Origin: Methylocystis sp. H62 | GTDB taxonomy: Bacteria > Pseudomonadota > Alphaproteobacteria > Rhizobiales > Beijerinckiaceae | Direction of reading: 5' to 3' | Assembly (NCBI RefSeq): GCF_015709515.1 | Contig: NZ_JADNQZ010000049.1 | Coordinates: 1-64,000, forward strand | DNA length: 64,000 nucleotides | Shown: one piece after another, positions 25,877-35,399 of the stretch | Position numbering within the stretch: position 1 is the stretch's first letter | How the letters are laid out: the number at the start of each line of letters is the position of its first letter | Notes under the pieces: model-generated | What the model was told of the DNA's origin: nothing | Database searches by the model: none | The model's input: only the letters and a program-made list of their open reading frames with translations | Made by a program: the position numbers and the translations under genes

Positions 25877-27511
25877 ATGTCGGACGCCGTCGCCGTCGCT
25901 TTTGAGGCATTGAAGTTCCACGCTTCCGCTTTGGCGCGGACGCGAACGCTTGATCTTTTCGCCGAGGACCCCGCGCGCTTCAAAAATTTCAGCGTCAAGC
26001 TCGACGATTTTCTCTTCGACTTCTCCAAGCACAGAGTGACGCGCGAAACGATCGCGCTGCTGATTTCATTGGCGCAGACGCGCGATCTCGAAGCGAGGCG
26101 CGAAGCGTTGTTCTCTGGCGAACGCATCAACAACACCGAAAGGCGCGCCGCCATGCATATGGCCCTGCGCGATCTCTCGTCGCGGCCGCTTCTCGTCGGC
26201 GGCGAAAACATGCGGCCTCTGATCGAAGCCGAACGCGAAAAGGTTTTCGCTTTCGCGCGCGCGGTGCGCTCTGGCGACATCCGCGGCGCGACGGGCGCGC
26301 CTTACAGCGATGTGGTCAATATCGGCATCGGCGGCTCGGACCTTGGTCCGGCGATGGCGTCGCGCGCGCTCTCGCCCTTTGCCGGCGAGGGGCCGCGCAT
26401 GCATTTCGTCGCCAATGTCGACGGCGCCGATCTCGCCGATACGCTGCAAAATCTCGATCTGGCGCGCACGCTGTTCATCATCTCCTCGAAGACATTTACG
26501 ACGCAGGAGACGATGGCGAACGCCAGAAGCGCGCGCGCGCGCATCGTCGCCGCGCTCGGCGAGGCTGCGGTAAGATCGCATTTCGCCGCCGTCTCGACGC
26601 GGCTCGACAAGGTCGCCGAATTCGGGATCGATCCGGCGCGCGTCTTCGGCTTCTGGGATTGGGTCGGCGGGCGCTACTCGCTGTGGTCGTCGATCGGCCT
26701 TGCGCTCGCGATCGGCGTGGGGCCGGAACATTTCCTGCAGTTTCTGCAGGGCGGACACGAGATCGACACGCACTTCCTCGAAGCGCCGCTTGAGCAAAAC
26801 ATTCCCGTGCTGATGGGACTGCTCGGCGTCTGGCACAGAAACGTGATGGGATGCTGCGCGCATGCGGTCATCCCTTATGATCAGCGGCTCGCGCGGTTTC
26901 CGGCCTATCTGCAACAGCTCGACATGGAGTCGAATGGAAAGTCGGTGACGCGCGAGGGCGGCCGCGTCAGTTATAAAACAGGGCCGGTCATTTTCGGCGA
27001 GCCCGGCACGAATGGGCAGCACGCTTTCTTTCAGTTGCTGCATCAGGGAACCGACGTCGTCCCGATCGACTTTCTCGTCGCGGCCGAGCCAACCGCGGCC
27101 GACGAACATCATCATGAATTGCTTTTCGCCAACTGCCTGGCGCAAGCCGAAGCTTTTATGCGCGGTCGAACGCTTGAGGACGCGAAAGCGCAATTGCGCG
27201 GGCAGGGGCTGAGCGAGGAGGAAATCGCACGCCTCGCGCCGCATAAGACGTTTCCGGGCGATCGTCCGTCAAGCGTGCTGCTTTACCGACATCTCGATCC
27301 GCGCACGCTCGGGCGACTCGTCGCGCTTTACGAGTACAAGGTCTTCGTTCAGTCGGTGATCTGGGACATCAATCCCTTCGACCAGTGGGGCGTTGAACTG
27401 GGCAAGGAGCTCGCCAATCGTTTGGCGCCGATCGTCGAAAATAAGGACGAATCGACGCAAGGGTTGGATGGATCGACGGCGGGTCTGATTGCGTGGAGAA
27501 GGTCGCATTGA
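25877..27511 (+). CDS. pgi: Glucose-6-phosphate isomerase
   Basis: The protein has 544 residues from the ATG at 25877. Signature blocks are NIGIGGSDLGPAMASRAL, ISSKTFTTQETMANA, FGFWDWVGGRYSLWSSIGL, LQQLDMESNGKSVTREG, GEPGTNGQHAFFQLLHQG and SVIWDINPFDQWGVELGK. It interconverts glucose-6-phosphate and fructose-6-phosphate. It is a single-gene unit flanked by a palindromic repeat downstream. Confidence 0.96.
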   Translation: MSDAVAVAFEALKFHASALARTRTLDLFAEDPARFKNFSVKLDDFLFDFSKHRVTRETIALLISLAQTRDLEARREALFSGERINNTERRAAMHMALRDLSSRPLLVGGENMRPLIEAEREKVFAFARAVRSGDIRGATGAPYSDVVNIGIGGSDLGPAMASRALSPFAGEGPRMHFVANVDGADLADTLQNLDLARTLFIISSKTFTTQETMANARSARARIVAALGEAAVRSHFAAVSTRLDKVAEFGIDPARVFGFWDWVGGRYSLWSSIGLALAIGVGPEHFLQFLQGGHEIDTHFLEAPLEQNIPVLMGLLGVWHRNVMGCCAHAVIPYDQRLARFPAYLQQLDMESNGKSVTREGGRVSYKTGPVIFGEPGTNGQHAFFQLLHQGTDVVPIDFLVAAEPTAADEHHHELLFANCLAQAEAFMRGRTLEDAKAQLRGQGLSEEEIARLAPHKTFPGDRPSSVLLYRHLDPRTLGRLVALYEYKVFVQSVIWDINPFDQWGVELGKELANRLAPIVENKDESTQGLDGSTAGLIAWRRSH

Positions 27512-27548
27512 GTCGAGTGTGATGTGCGCGCCTTTTCGCGCGCCTTTG

Positions 27549-27657
27549 CTCTGGATTCCCGATCAGGCCTTCGGCCTGTCGGAAATGACATCGCGTTGCT
27601 GAACATACGGGGTTGTCATTCCCGACGCGCGCGAAGCGTGCAATCGGGAATCCAGGG
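27549..27657. repeat. Intergenic palindromic repeat
   Basis: An imperfect inverted repeat. The left arm begins CTCTGGATTCCCGAT near 27549. The right arm is its complement, ATCGGGAATCCAGGG, ending near 27657. Inner arms CGGAAATGAC and GTCATTCCCG also pair. A short inner hairpin (AGGCCTTCGGCCT) sits in the left arm. Such units recur between genes in many alphaproteobacteria. Confidence 0.7.
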
Positions 27658-27664
27658 CAAAACC

Positions 27665-28780
27665 TCAAACCGCCTTCGCCGCCAGAATGCTCGTCAGCGC
27701 CGGCAACGCATTGCGCAGGAGTCGGAATTTGCCAAAGCCTGCTTCGCGCAGCAGCGCCTCAATCTCTTCGACGCGGCGCGGCGCGCCGCGACCCATGGCC
27801 AGCGTGTAGAAACCGTAATACGCGTCGAGCGGCTCGGCGCCTTTGATCCCGGACATGCCTTCGATGATGAGCAGCGTCGCGCCGGGCGCGAGCGCCTTGC
27901 GCACGTTGCGCAAGAGTTTTAACGCCGACGCGTCGTCGTGGTCATGCACGATGCGGATGAGCGTCGCGACGTCGGCGCCCTCCGGCAGAGGATCGTTGAG
28001 GAAGTCGCCGCCGTAGATGTCTGTGCGCGCCAGCAGACCAGCCTCTTCGAGCCGCACGCTTGCGCGCGCCGCCACGGCGGGAAGGTCGAAGAGAGCAAGC
28101 TGCAAATGCGGCGCGCGAGCCGCGGCGGCCGCGAGAAACACGCCTTCGCCGCCGCCGATGTCCAAGAGGCGCCGATGACGCGAAATGTCGTAGGCGTCGA
28201 GCGCCTCCTGCGCGACCATCGGCTGCGTCGCAGCCATGAAGGCGCTGTAAGGGCCGACTTGCTGCGCCGACAACGCCTCGGGCGCATCTCCGGCTGAATA
28301 GGGCCAGTAGTCGGCGAGCTTGCCGCGCTTTTCCTGGCGCAGCAGCGCCACGGGATCCGCGAGATCTGCGTAAAGCAGCGGCTGGTGCTCGACGATCGCG
28401 AGCGCCGCGGGATTCCCGGCGAAGGCGGCGCCGAGCAATCCGAGCCCGTATTTCGCGCCGCGTCGCTCGGCAAGGCCCAGCGAAGCGGCCGCCTCGAGCA
28501 GGCGCCGCGCTGCGGGCTCGGAAAGCGCGAGTTTGGTCGCCAGCGCGTCGATGCTCAACGGGCCGTCGCGCAAGACGTCGAAGAGCCTGAGTTGCGTGCA
28601 GGCGACGAGAACCTGGGAGTAGACGAAGCCGGCGGCGAGATCGAGGCCGGCGCGCGTGCCGCGCCGCGCCAAAGGGCGCGTCACCGGGTTTTTCAACGCC
28701 CAGCGCTGGAATCGCGGATTGGCGACGAGCCTGTCGCGCGCGCTGCGCAATCGCTCGCGCCATTGATCGAGTAATGCCAA
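27665..28780 (-). CDS. Class I SAM O-methyltransferase, CrtF-like
   Basis: The protein has 371 residues. The only plausible full-length start is a TTG at 28780, preceded by GAGA. The N-terminal half is a winged-helix dimerisation domain (AGFVYSQVLVACTQLRLFDV, LALSEPAARRLLEAAASLGL). The C-terminal half is the Rossmann domain with LLDIGGGEGVFLAAAAAR and the IRIVHDHDD motif. Overall wording is closest to demethylspheroidene O-methyltransferase (CrtF). No other carotenoid gene is adjacent, so the substrate is uncertain. Confidence 0.75.
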   Translation of the reverse strand: MALLDQWRERLRSARDRLVANPRFQRWALKNPVTRPLARRGTRAGLDLAAGFVYSQVLVACTQLRLFDVLRDGPLSIDALATKLALSEPAARRLLEAAASLGLAERRGAKYGLGLLGAAFAGNPAALAIVEHQPLLYADLADPVALLRQEKRGKLADYWPYSAGDAPEALSAQQVGPYSAFMAATQPMVAQEALDAYDISRHRRLLDIGGGEGVFLAAAAARAPHLQLALFDLPAVAARASVRLEEAGLLARTDIYGGDFLNDPLPEGADVATLIRIVHDHDDASALKLLRNVRKALAPGATLLIIEGMSGIKGAEPLDAYYGFYTLAMGRGAPRRVEEIEALLREAGFGKFRLLRNALPALTSILAAKAV

Positions 28781-28912
28781 AACGGTCTCTCAGCTTAAGG
28801 TCTTACACTTAGGATTCAGGTCTTGGCCTTAGCATGTCGCCGGAACGTCGTCTCGGGCAGACGCCGCCGTTGCGGCGCAACGGTCCTTCCTGTAGAAAAG
28901 CTCTGCGCCTGC

Positions 28913-28959
28913 GCCCGTAGCTCAGCTAGATAGAGCGCTGCCCTCCGAAGGCAGAGGCA
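28913..28959 (+). pseudogene. 5' half of a split tRNA-Arg(CCG)
   Basis: GCGCCCG acceptor strand, D-arm TAGCTCAGCTAGATAGAGC, and anticodon arm GCCCTCCGAAGGCAG with anticodon CCG are followed by AGG. The sequence then turns into island DNA. Joined to 36950-36979 it makes a perfect 77-base tRNA-Arg. Confidence 0.9.
28945..28959 (+). repeat. Left attachment core (attL)
   Basis: CTCCGAAGGCAGAGG, covering the anticodon loop and 3' anticodon stem of tRNA-Arg(CCG). The identical 15 bases occur at 36935-36949, flanking the island. Confidence 0.9.
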
Positions 28960-29050
28960 AGGTCTTTTTGCTGAATTTTGGCGTGTAAAAAATCGACTGA
29001 AAACAAATGCTTGGCGAAACTCGAAGGAAGCAGGAAATCCGCTCCCGAGG

Positions 29051-29071
29051 TCGCGGAAGCATCACGGAAGC
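29051..29071 (+). repeat. Direct repeat near the left island end
   Basis: TCGCGGAAGCATCACGGAAGC occurs here 92 bases inside the left core, with one mismatch to 36782-36802 near the right core. Each copy contains two CGGAAGC units 11 bases apart. Arm-type integrase binding sites are the simplest explanation. Confidence 0.5.
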
Positions 29072-29203
29072 AAACTGAAAGGAGGTTGTAGCGTACGAGT
29101 GGCGATGATCGGCACGGCTAAGGGGCTTGGGTCGTTTGCGCCTATTCGATCGTTGAATTCGGGATTGACCGTTTTCGATCTCGGAAACTATCTTCATATC
29201 GAT

Positions 29204-29280
29204 GCGCCCGTAGCTCAGCTGGATAGAGCGCCACCCTCCGAAGGTGGAGGCCACACGTTCGAATCGTGTCGGGCGCGCCA
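29204..29280 (+). tRNA. Complete tRNA-Arg(CCG) carried by the island
   Basis: A 77-base cloverleaf with encoded CCA. The acceptor is GCGCCCG/CGGGCGC, the anticodon arm CACCCTCCGAAGGTG, and the T-arm ACACG TTCGAAT CGTGT. The D-arm and acceptor are nearly the same as in the split host gene, but the anticodon stem and T-arm differ. It is therefore a distinct gene, not a recent duplicate. It lies 245 bases inside the left junction. Confidence 0.95.
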
Positions 29281-29618
29281 ACTCACTCAAGAGTGTCGGT
29301 TCTCACGAACGCTGACTCCTTTTCTCACGAATCGGACTCCTTTTTCCCAAACTCTTCGTTCGCAATAAGTCGGACTCGTCCATCTCAATAGGCCCGACTC
29401 TACGGCTTAGTCGATTGGAATCGTTGCTTCTACCGCGCCTTTCGCGCCTTAGCAGGCCACCTCGTAGCGCGTCATTGGCTCGCCGAAGGCCGAGATCTCG
29501 CTGATTGAGCGGGATGCGCGTCGGCCCATCCATTAGCGTTCGTAGCGGTGCAAAGAAATGAACGGCATCGGCAACATTGTCGGCTTGATCTAAGTTCGAA
29601 AACCGCTCACAGGGGTGT
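29281..29618. other. Intergenic stretch inside the island
   Basis: About 340 bases without a supportable gene. Two loosely repeated phrases (TCTCACGAA followed by GACTCCTTTT) occur at about 29300-29345. The promoter of the following gene should lie here. Confidence 0.4.
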
Positions 29619-30467
29619 ATGCCCCGCAGCAATCCCTACGCAGACATTGCACCAAGAACCGCTCTCGGACGCGCCTTGGTGGCGCACATCCGCCGGTTCC
29701 GACCGAACAAGCTAAAGCGACTAGGCTACCCTTCGATAGGCACGCTCGATACGATCGCTTCGAGGGCGACGAGAAGCGGGATGGGCACCAAGCTCTCCGT
29801 CGAATGCCGAGCGATGAGGCTGCTACTGATCCAGCCTTACTGCTACGCAGGGTTCAAGGAGCGCTTCTTAGCGGCGTATAATCGCGCCTTCCTTCTGGCT
29901 TGCCCCCTCTATGCCAGGATCGTGCGAGAAAGCCACAAGCTTTCAGGGGTCTCGTTTGACTATACACTGCCGCTCTTCGACCCTGCGCTCGTCCACGCCT
30001 TGGAGGAGGAGGCACCCTCGGACCCGACGATCGAGGCTTTCGTCAAGGACATCGTTAAGCGGCTTGACAAGACCAAGGGGTGGGTCGACACGCGGGCTTG
30101 GCGGCAGGCGTTCGAGATCTACTCAGAGGCGCTGATCTACAGGATGATCAGGGACGCTGGCAGGGGGAAAATCACGATCCGGCGGTTCCCGGAGGCGGAT
30201 GCCTCGACTCCGGACTTTATATGCGAACTGCTGACGTGCACGCCTCCGAAGACTTTCTACATCGAGGTGAAGACGTTCGACATCGTTGACGCCGATCAGC
30301 GACATGACGAGATGATCGACGAGGGCATCCTGACGCAGGACGACCTCGACAAGCACGTCGCCGCGGGTAAGCGCGTAGCGTGTCAAACGCCATTGAATCG
30401 GGACCCCAGTTTTTCATCCAAAAGGGACCCCTTTCCCGATGCGCATTTTCTGCCGTTGTTGGCGTGA
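29619..30467 (+). pseudogene. PD-(D/E)XK nuclease-like protein, C-terminus replaced by IS21
   Basis: The native frame runs from about 29619 to the IS21 end at 30381 (about 254 residues). It then reads into IS sequence (QTPLNRDPSF) until a stop at 30467. The segment TPDFICELL, followed 15 residues later by FYIEVKTFDI, has the Asp...Glu-x-Lys spacing of PD-(D/E)XK nucleases. The N-terminal 190 residues are helical with no recognised family. The native tail after VAAGKRVA is not found on the far side of the IS, so it has been deleted. Confidence 0.5.
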
Positions 30468-30512
30468 CGGAGGGAGGGCGTAGCCCGAACGGAGTTACGC
30501 CAACAACGGCAG
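30450..30512. terminator. Perfect 16-bp inverted repeat beyond istB
   Basis: CTGCCGTTGTTGGCGT at 30450-30465 pairs exactly with 30497-30512 across a 31-base loop. It lies between the istB stop and the element end. There is no T-run, so it may be an mRNA-protecting or blocking structure rather than a classic terminator. Confidence 0.45.
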
Positions 30513-30535
30513 CGGTCTGACCAATCGGGGCAGCG

Positions 30536-31267
30536 TCAGGCGCGGTTTTTGAAGCGCCAACTTTCGTTGCCGGTTTCGACAATGTCGCAATGATGGGTGA
30601 GGCGATCGAGCAGCGCGGTCGTCATCTTGGCGTCGCCGAAGACGCTCGGCCATTCGCCGAAGGCCAGATTGGTCGTGACGATCACCGAGGTGCGCTCATA
30701 AAGCCGGCTGACGAGATGGAACAGCAATTGGCCGCCGGCCTGCGCGAAGGGCAGATAGCCGAGTTCGTCGAGAACAACGAAGTCCATGCGGGTAAGATAA
30801 TCGGCGATGCGTCCCTGGCGCCCGGCGCGGGTCTCCGACTCCAGGCGGTTGACGAGGTCGACGGTGTTGAAGAAGCGCCCGCGCAGACCAGCGCGGATGC
30901 AACTGCGCGCAATGGCGATGGCCAGATGCGTCTTGCCGGTTCCCGTGCCGCCGACGAGAACGATATTGCGCTGCTGGGGGACGAAGCCGCCGCCGGCAAG
31001 ATCGCGCGCCAGAGTTTCGTTGACGGTCGCGCCGTCGAAGTCGAAGTCGTCGATGTCTTTGGCCAGAGGGAGCTTGGCGATGGTCATCTGATATTTGATG
31101 GAGCGCGCCTGCTTTTCGGCGACCTCGGCGTTGAGAAGATCGCCGACGATCTGCGGCGGCTCATGCTGTCGCTTGATGCCGGTCGTCATCACTTCATCGT
31201 AGGCGTTCCTCATGCCGTAGAGTTTGAGTTCGCCCATCAGATCGAAGATTTGCGTGCGCTCCATCAT
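30536..31267 (-). CDS. istB: IS21-family helper ATPase IstB
   Basis: The protein has 243 residues. The ATG at 31267 overlaps the istA stop (TGATG) and has AGGAG upstream, so the longer frame to 31303 is not used. It is a DnaA-like AAA+ ATPase with Walker [18 protein letters not shown], Walker [11 protein letters not shown], and the sensor-like [18 protein letters not shown]. It assembles on target DNA and stimulates the IstA transposase. Confidence 0.95.
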   Translation of the reverse strand: MMERTQIFDLMGELKLYGMRNAYDEVMTTGIKRQHEPPQIVGDLLNAEVAEKQARSIKYQMTIAKLPLAKDIDDFDFDGATVNETLARDLAGGGFVPQQRNIVLVGGTGTGKTHLAIAIARSCIRAGLRGRFFNTVDLVNRLESETRAGRQGRIADYLTRMDFVVLDELGYLPFAQAGGQLLFHLVSRLYERTSVIVTTNLAFGEWPSVFGDAKMTTALLDRLTHHCDIVETGNESWRFKNRA

Positions 31268-32766
31268 CAGCCTGAACTCCTCAGTTGATCGTATCTTGCG
31301 CAATCGGCCAGCGGGACATGCCTCAGCTTCAGGGCGTCCGGCGTGAGGATCGTCAGCGGCGGGCCGGGATCGCGGCGCCGTGCGAGGATGTTGAGAATGA
31401 CGTCGGCGGAATGCACGCCCTGATCCATTGCCTCGGCGCAGGCGGCTTCGACCGCCCGCAAGCCGTCGTCCAGAACCGCCGCGAGGATTTTCACCATTTG
31501 CCGGTCGCCGTCGGCGGAGCCCGCGAGCTTGCGCCGGATTTTCTCCATGGCCGACGGCAGCACCCAGTCCTTGAACGGCGCGCCGTTCCTCAACGCGCCG
31601 GGCTTACGGGCCAGAACCGACACGTAATGCCAGGGATCGTAAGCCGTCTCTTCGCGGCCGAAGCGGCGGCGATGTTCGCCAACGACAATCCCGTCCTGCC
31701 GGATGACGACGCGATCGGCGTAGGCGTGGAGTTCGACGGAGCGCCCGACAGCGCTCGCCTTGACCGAGTATTTGTTGTTGTCGAAGCGAACCAGGCAGGT
31801 CTTCGACACCGCTACGCTCACCGCGTGGAAGCCGTCGAAGCAACCGCGTAATGGAATGAGCTTTGGCCGCTCTTCCTCAAACGCCTCGAAGATCGTCTTG
31901 TCGACAATCTCGGGATGGCGATGCGCTTTGGCGTAGGCGACGCATTTGTCGATCAACCAGGCGTTCAACTCGTCATAGCTCTTGAACCGCAGACGCGGCG
32001 TGAAGAAGCGCTCGCGCACCAGTCCGACCTGATTTTCGACCTGTCCCTTCTCCCAGCCAGACGCCGGCGTGCAGGCGACGGGTTCGACAAGATAATGCCC
32101 GCACATCTGAAGGAAGCGCCGATTATATTGTCGCTCCTTGCCGATAAAAATCGTCTCCACCGCCGTCTTCATATTGTCGTAGATGCCGCGCTCGCACGCG
32201 CCTTTGAAGAAGGCGAAGCCGCGGTCATGCGCGTCGAACACCATCTCTTGCGTCTCGCGCGGATAGGCGCGCGCAAACAGCATGCGGCTGTGGCAGAGAC
32301 GCATATGCGCGACCTTCACCGTCACCGTCGCGCCGTTCAGCACGACGACTTCGTGGCTCCAGTCAAACTGATAGGCTTCGCCCGGCGCAAAGCTCAGCGG
32401 CACATAGGCCTGCGCCAACGCAGCGCCGCGCTCCTTGCGCCAGCCAATCGCGTAACGGCGAACCGCCGCATAGCTGCCTTCATAACCAAAGCCCCGCAGC
32501 TCTTCGAAAAGCCGCACATGCGTCAGCCGTTCGCGGGGCGCTTTCCCCTCGTTCTCCAGCAAAAGCGAATCCAGCCGCTCGCGCCAGGGACCGATCTTCG
32601 GAAGCGGCTGCGTCTCGCGTTCGTAACGGAACTCCGTCGCATCCGAACGGATGACCTTGCGCACGACCTTCCGCGACACATGCAGGTCCCGGCAAATCTC
32701 TTTGATCGGCTTCTTCTGGACAAAATAGGCGCGGCGTATCTTCGCAATCGTTTCCACAACAAGCAT
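31267..32766 (-). CDS. istA: IS21-family transposase IstA
   Basis: The protein has 499 residues. The N-terminal helix-turn-helix has [20 protein letters not shown]. The DDE domain follows with [28 protein letters not shown] and [14 protein letters not shown]. The C-terminal part is present in full. No frameshift is seen, so the element could be active. Two degenerate copies of the same family lie at 1.7-2.7 and 11.6 kb. Confidence 0.95.
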   Translation of the reverse strand: MLVVETIAKIRRAYFVQKKPIKEICRDLHVSRKVVRKVIRSDATEFRYERETQPLPKIGPWRERLDSLLLENEGKAPRERLTHVRLFEELRGFGYEGSYAAVRRYAIGWRKERGAALAQAYVPLSFAPGEAYQFDWSHEVVVLNGATVTVKVAHMRLCHSRMLFARAYPRETQEMVFDAHDRGFAFFKGACERGIYDNMKTAVETIFIGKERQYNRRFLQMCGHYLVEPVACTPASGWEKGQVENQVGLVRERFFTPRLRFKSYDELNAWLIDKCVAYAKAHRHPEIVDKTIFEAFEEERPKLIPLRGCFDGFHAVSVAVSKTCLVRFDNNKYSVKASAVGRSVELHAYADRVVIRQDGIVVGEHRRRFGREETAYDPWHYVSVLARKPGALRNGAPFKDWVLPSAMEKIRRKLAGSADGDRQMVKILAAVLDDGLRAVEAACAEAMDQGVHSADVILNILARRRDPGPPLTILTPDALKLRHVPLADCARYDQLRSSG

Positions 32767-32827
32767 TCCAATCTCGGCCTCCCTTGCATCAGGAGGCCAG
32801 TGTGGACCCTTAGCTCCGGGGGCCCGA

Positions 32828-33436
32828 TTGGATGCAAATCATCCCCAAAGCGGGGTTCTTATTCCACGCAACTTCACAAACTGGCTACGCATTGGGGTGT
32901 GTTGGCTGGTTGAGAAGCGCTCGCTTCAAGCATGGCAAACTGCTGAAGCCTTGCTTTCGATTTTGTTCCCCGAAGGCAAAAGCGCCTCGCGCTTAGCCAT
33001 CCGTGCGATCCAGAAGGGTAAATCCACGGAGTTTCGATTGGCGGTCGCAATGACCGGGCTCGCCCACGAATTGGTCAGCGCAGCCCAGGAAGACAGAGAC
33101 CGAGAGCGCCAGATTTCTGCAGGCCTGCGTGATCGACTTGCCGAGACGCGGTCAAAGCTTGAACGACTTCAAGCGGAGCTTACGCTGTCAAAGAGAGAGC
33201 TAGAGCAACGTATCTTCAAACTGGCTGAAGTTGAAACAACGCTCGCCGCCGAACGCCAGCACTGGGGTCACGACCTCTCAGAAGCCAAGGCCGGACAAAG
33301 GGTGCTTCTTAGTGAACGAATCGGACCGCTGCTGCAAGACGCAGTGGACGCGTTAGAGATCGAACCATCCGCTCCCAGCCTTGCATTGAAGCGGATGAAA
33401 GCCGTTCTGTCCATTATTGAAGAGGCCAAAACGTGA
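32828..33436 (+). CDS. Coiled-coil protein upstream of the Hsp70-like gene, N-terminus altered by IS21
   Basis: The frame is open from within the IS21 end. The native N-terminus is lost or uncertain (TTG at 32828, or an internal ATG at 33050). Residues about 85-160 form a strong coiled coil (RDRLAETRSKLERLQAELTL and the following heptads), then ERIGPLLQDAVDALE. Long helix plus short C-terminal unit and position before an Hsp70 gene suggest a GrpE-like partner, but no GrpE signature is certain. The stop overlaps the next start by four bases (GTGA). Confidence 0.6.
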   Translation: MDANHPQSGVLIPRNFTNWLRIGVCWLVEKRSLQAWQTAEALLSILFPEGKSASRLAIRAIQKGKSTEFRLAVAMTGLAHELVSAAQEDRDRERQISAGLRDRLAETRSKLERLQAELTLSKRELEQRIFKLAEVETTLAAERQHWGHDLSEAKAGQRVLLSERIGPLLQDAVDALEIEPSAPSLALKRMKAVLSIIEEAKT

Positions 33437-35337
33437 AGGACGTTGTCTTTGGAATAGATTTTGGCACCACAAATAGCCTAGCTGCCGTGACAGTCGGAGG
33501 GCGAGCGTTGACCTTGGTCGATCAGGTGACTTTGCGACCTCACCCGTCAGTTATCTGGTACCGCGGTGGTGACATAGTGGTCGGTCGCGAAGCCAGGCAG
33601 AACATGGATCTGACCGAGGCCGGTGCGCCTCCGGGATTCGTTCGTTCGCCTAAAATGTCATTGAGGCGCGACGGCCCTATCTTTGTTGACGGTCGACTTA
33701 TTGAACCGACCGACGCTGTCGCTGAAGTTCTGAAGCATCTCAAGAATGATGCCGCGGGCGCGCGAGGATCAGCCTCTGGTAAGAACCTGACGCGCGCCGT
33801 CTTTACCATTCCTGTCGACTTTGGTGGCCCAGAAAGACGAGCGCTACGACAAGCCGCAAGAAAGGCCGGCATCGGTGTTGTGCAATTTGTGCATGAGCCC
33901 GTTGCAGCGCTTTATGCCTATCTTCGTTTGAGGCCTGATCTGGGCCGCGAGCTTGCACGCCTGGAAGGACGCTCAGTGCTTGTTTTCGACTGGGGCGGAG
34001 GCACTCTGGACCTGACCCTCTGCCGAATTCAAGGGGGGGCCATTATGCAATTGGCGAACCTCGGCGATAACGAAGTCGGCGGCGATAGGTTCGATGAGCG
34101 CCTCCGAAATCACCTAAGATCCAAGCATGCGACAGCTCATGGCATTGAGGATATTACTGCCCTCGAGCAACCAGGCATGGCCGCGAAACTGTTGCATCAG
34201 TGCGAAATACTCAAGATCCAATTGTCTAATCCAAAGACAGATAGCGAGGAGGTGATCGTCCGGAACTATCTCAAGATGGACGGACCCAGTAAGAATCTCT
34301 TGCAGTCAATTAGTCGCGACGAACTTGATAGCCTAAGTTCTAGTATCGTGGCGAAGGGCTTGGCGAGAATCGACGAAATTCTTGGGCAAGCGCATCTTAC
34401 CTACCAGGATATTGAGCTGTGTCTCGCCACCGGTGGGATGGTCAATATGCCTGCCATCCGTAATGGTCTGACAGAGCGCTTCATCGGAAGAGTCCCGAAA
34501 CTCGACAATGGAGACCGAATTATTGCCGAAGGTGCGGCTTGGATTGCCAACGATGGGCTTCGTCTCACACTCTCGAAGCCGATTGAAATTCTGGTCGCAG
34601 ATACATCTGGGCGGGGGACTTACCATTCCCTTGTCGATGCAGGCTGGACGCTGCCCCTCGAGAACGAAACACAGAACGTGGCCAATACACGCCTCTTCTG
34701 CATTGACCCGCGAGAAGGAAAGGCCGTCGTCGAGGTAGCAAAGCCTGCAAAGCTCGGAAAGGTACTACCCAGCGACCCACGGCGGACACTTTGTATTGCG
34801 AAAGTCGAGGTTGATGCAAACGCGCAGCCACTCCTTGAGCGGATCGAATGTCACCTGCAGATCGATCACGATTATATCGCACGTGTCACACTCCGGTCGA
34901 CAGGGCGTGGAGCTAGCACTTGTGAAGAATTTCATGATCTTGAGTTTGGACTTTCCCTCGCCGGAGTCGCTCCACCGGGTGTCAGCACAGATGAGGGAAA
35001 GGCCGGGTCTCTTCGCGGTCCGGCGGGAGAAGCACGGGCTCTCGCAAACAGCAATTTGCTCCAGCGCACAAACGTTGCCCGATACGACGAGCGGAATAGC
35101 TCTGATGGGGAGGCTTGGAGATATGTTCCGGGAGATTTAGTCGCAAAATGGCGCTCCGGTTACTTTGACACGAGGAACGGTGCTGCATCAGGCAGACAAC
35201 TTGAGGAACGAAATTTCTACGTTCCCTGCGCCCGCTGCAAGCGAAAGACAGATAAAAGCCGAGGGGCCTGTCATTGGCTGCAGCGGCGCGTGTGGTGCCC
35301 GGACTTACCCCGCCAGCCCATCGGTGCACGATGCTGA
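33433..35337 (+). CDS. Divergent Hsp70/DnaK-like ATPase
   Basis: The protein has 634 residues from a GTG start overlapping the previous gene. The nucleotide-binding domain is clear: GIDFGTTNSLAAV (phosphate 1), FVHEPVAALYAYL, VFDWGGGTLDLTLCR (phosphate 2), and CLATGGMVNMPAIRNGL (adenosine site). The part after residue 380 does not look like the DnaK substrate domain. Near the end CARCKRK suggests half of a zinc ribbon. A second half (IGCSGACGARTYP) lies in another frame, so a frameshift near 35245 is possible. Base composition is lower in GC than core genes. Island Hsp70s of this kind are suspected defence components; the role here is unknown. Confidence 0.8.
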   Translation: MKDVVFGIDFGTTNSLAAVTVGGRALTLVDQVTLRPHPSVIWYRGGDIVVGREARQNMDLTEAGAPPGFVRSPKMSLRRDGPIFVDGRLIEPTDAVAEVLKHLKNDAAGARGSASGKNLTRAVFTIPVDFGGPERRALRQAARKAGIGVVQFVHEPVAALYAYLRLRPDLGRELARLEGRSVLVFDWGGGTLDLTLCRIQGGAIMQLANLGDNEVGGDRFDERLRNHLRSKHATAHGIEDITALEQPGMAAKLLHQCEILKIQLSNPKTDSEEVIVRNYLKMDGPSKNLLQSISRDELDSLSSSIVAKGLARIDEILGQAHLTYQDIELCLATGGMVNMPAIRNGLTERFIGRVPKLDNGDRIIAEGAAWIANDGLRLTLSKPIEILVADTSGRGTYHSLVDAGWTLPLENETQNVANTRLFCIDPREGKAVVEVAKPAKLGKVLPSDPRRTLCIAKVEVDANAQPLLERIECHLQIDHDYIARVTLRSTGRGASTCEEFHDLEFGLSLAGVAPPGVSTDEGKAGSLRGPAGEARALANSNLLQRTNVARYDERNSSDGEAWRYVPGDLVAKWRSGYFDTRNGAASGRQLEERNFYVPCARCKRKTDKSRGACHWLQRRVWCPDLPRQPIGARC

Positions 35338-35399
35338 TGGTCGTCAGGCATGATCTGCAGAGGACGTGATTTGGAAGCGCTTTGTCCACAATGCTTAGT

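Larger units (their letters stand above)
30381..32841 (-). mobile_element. IS21-family element with intact istA and istB
   Basis: The left end begins TGTCAAACGCCATTGAATCG, followed by GGGACCCC. The complement of the right end reads TGATTTGCATCCAATCG, followed by GGGCCCCC. The two ends share the AATCGGG-x-CCCC pattern. istA and istB overlap on the minus strand. No clear target duplication was seen. It interrupts the island's cargo. Confidence 0.75.
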
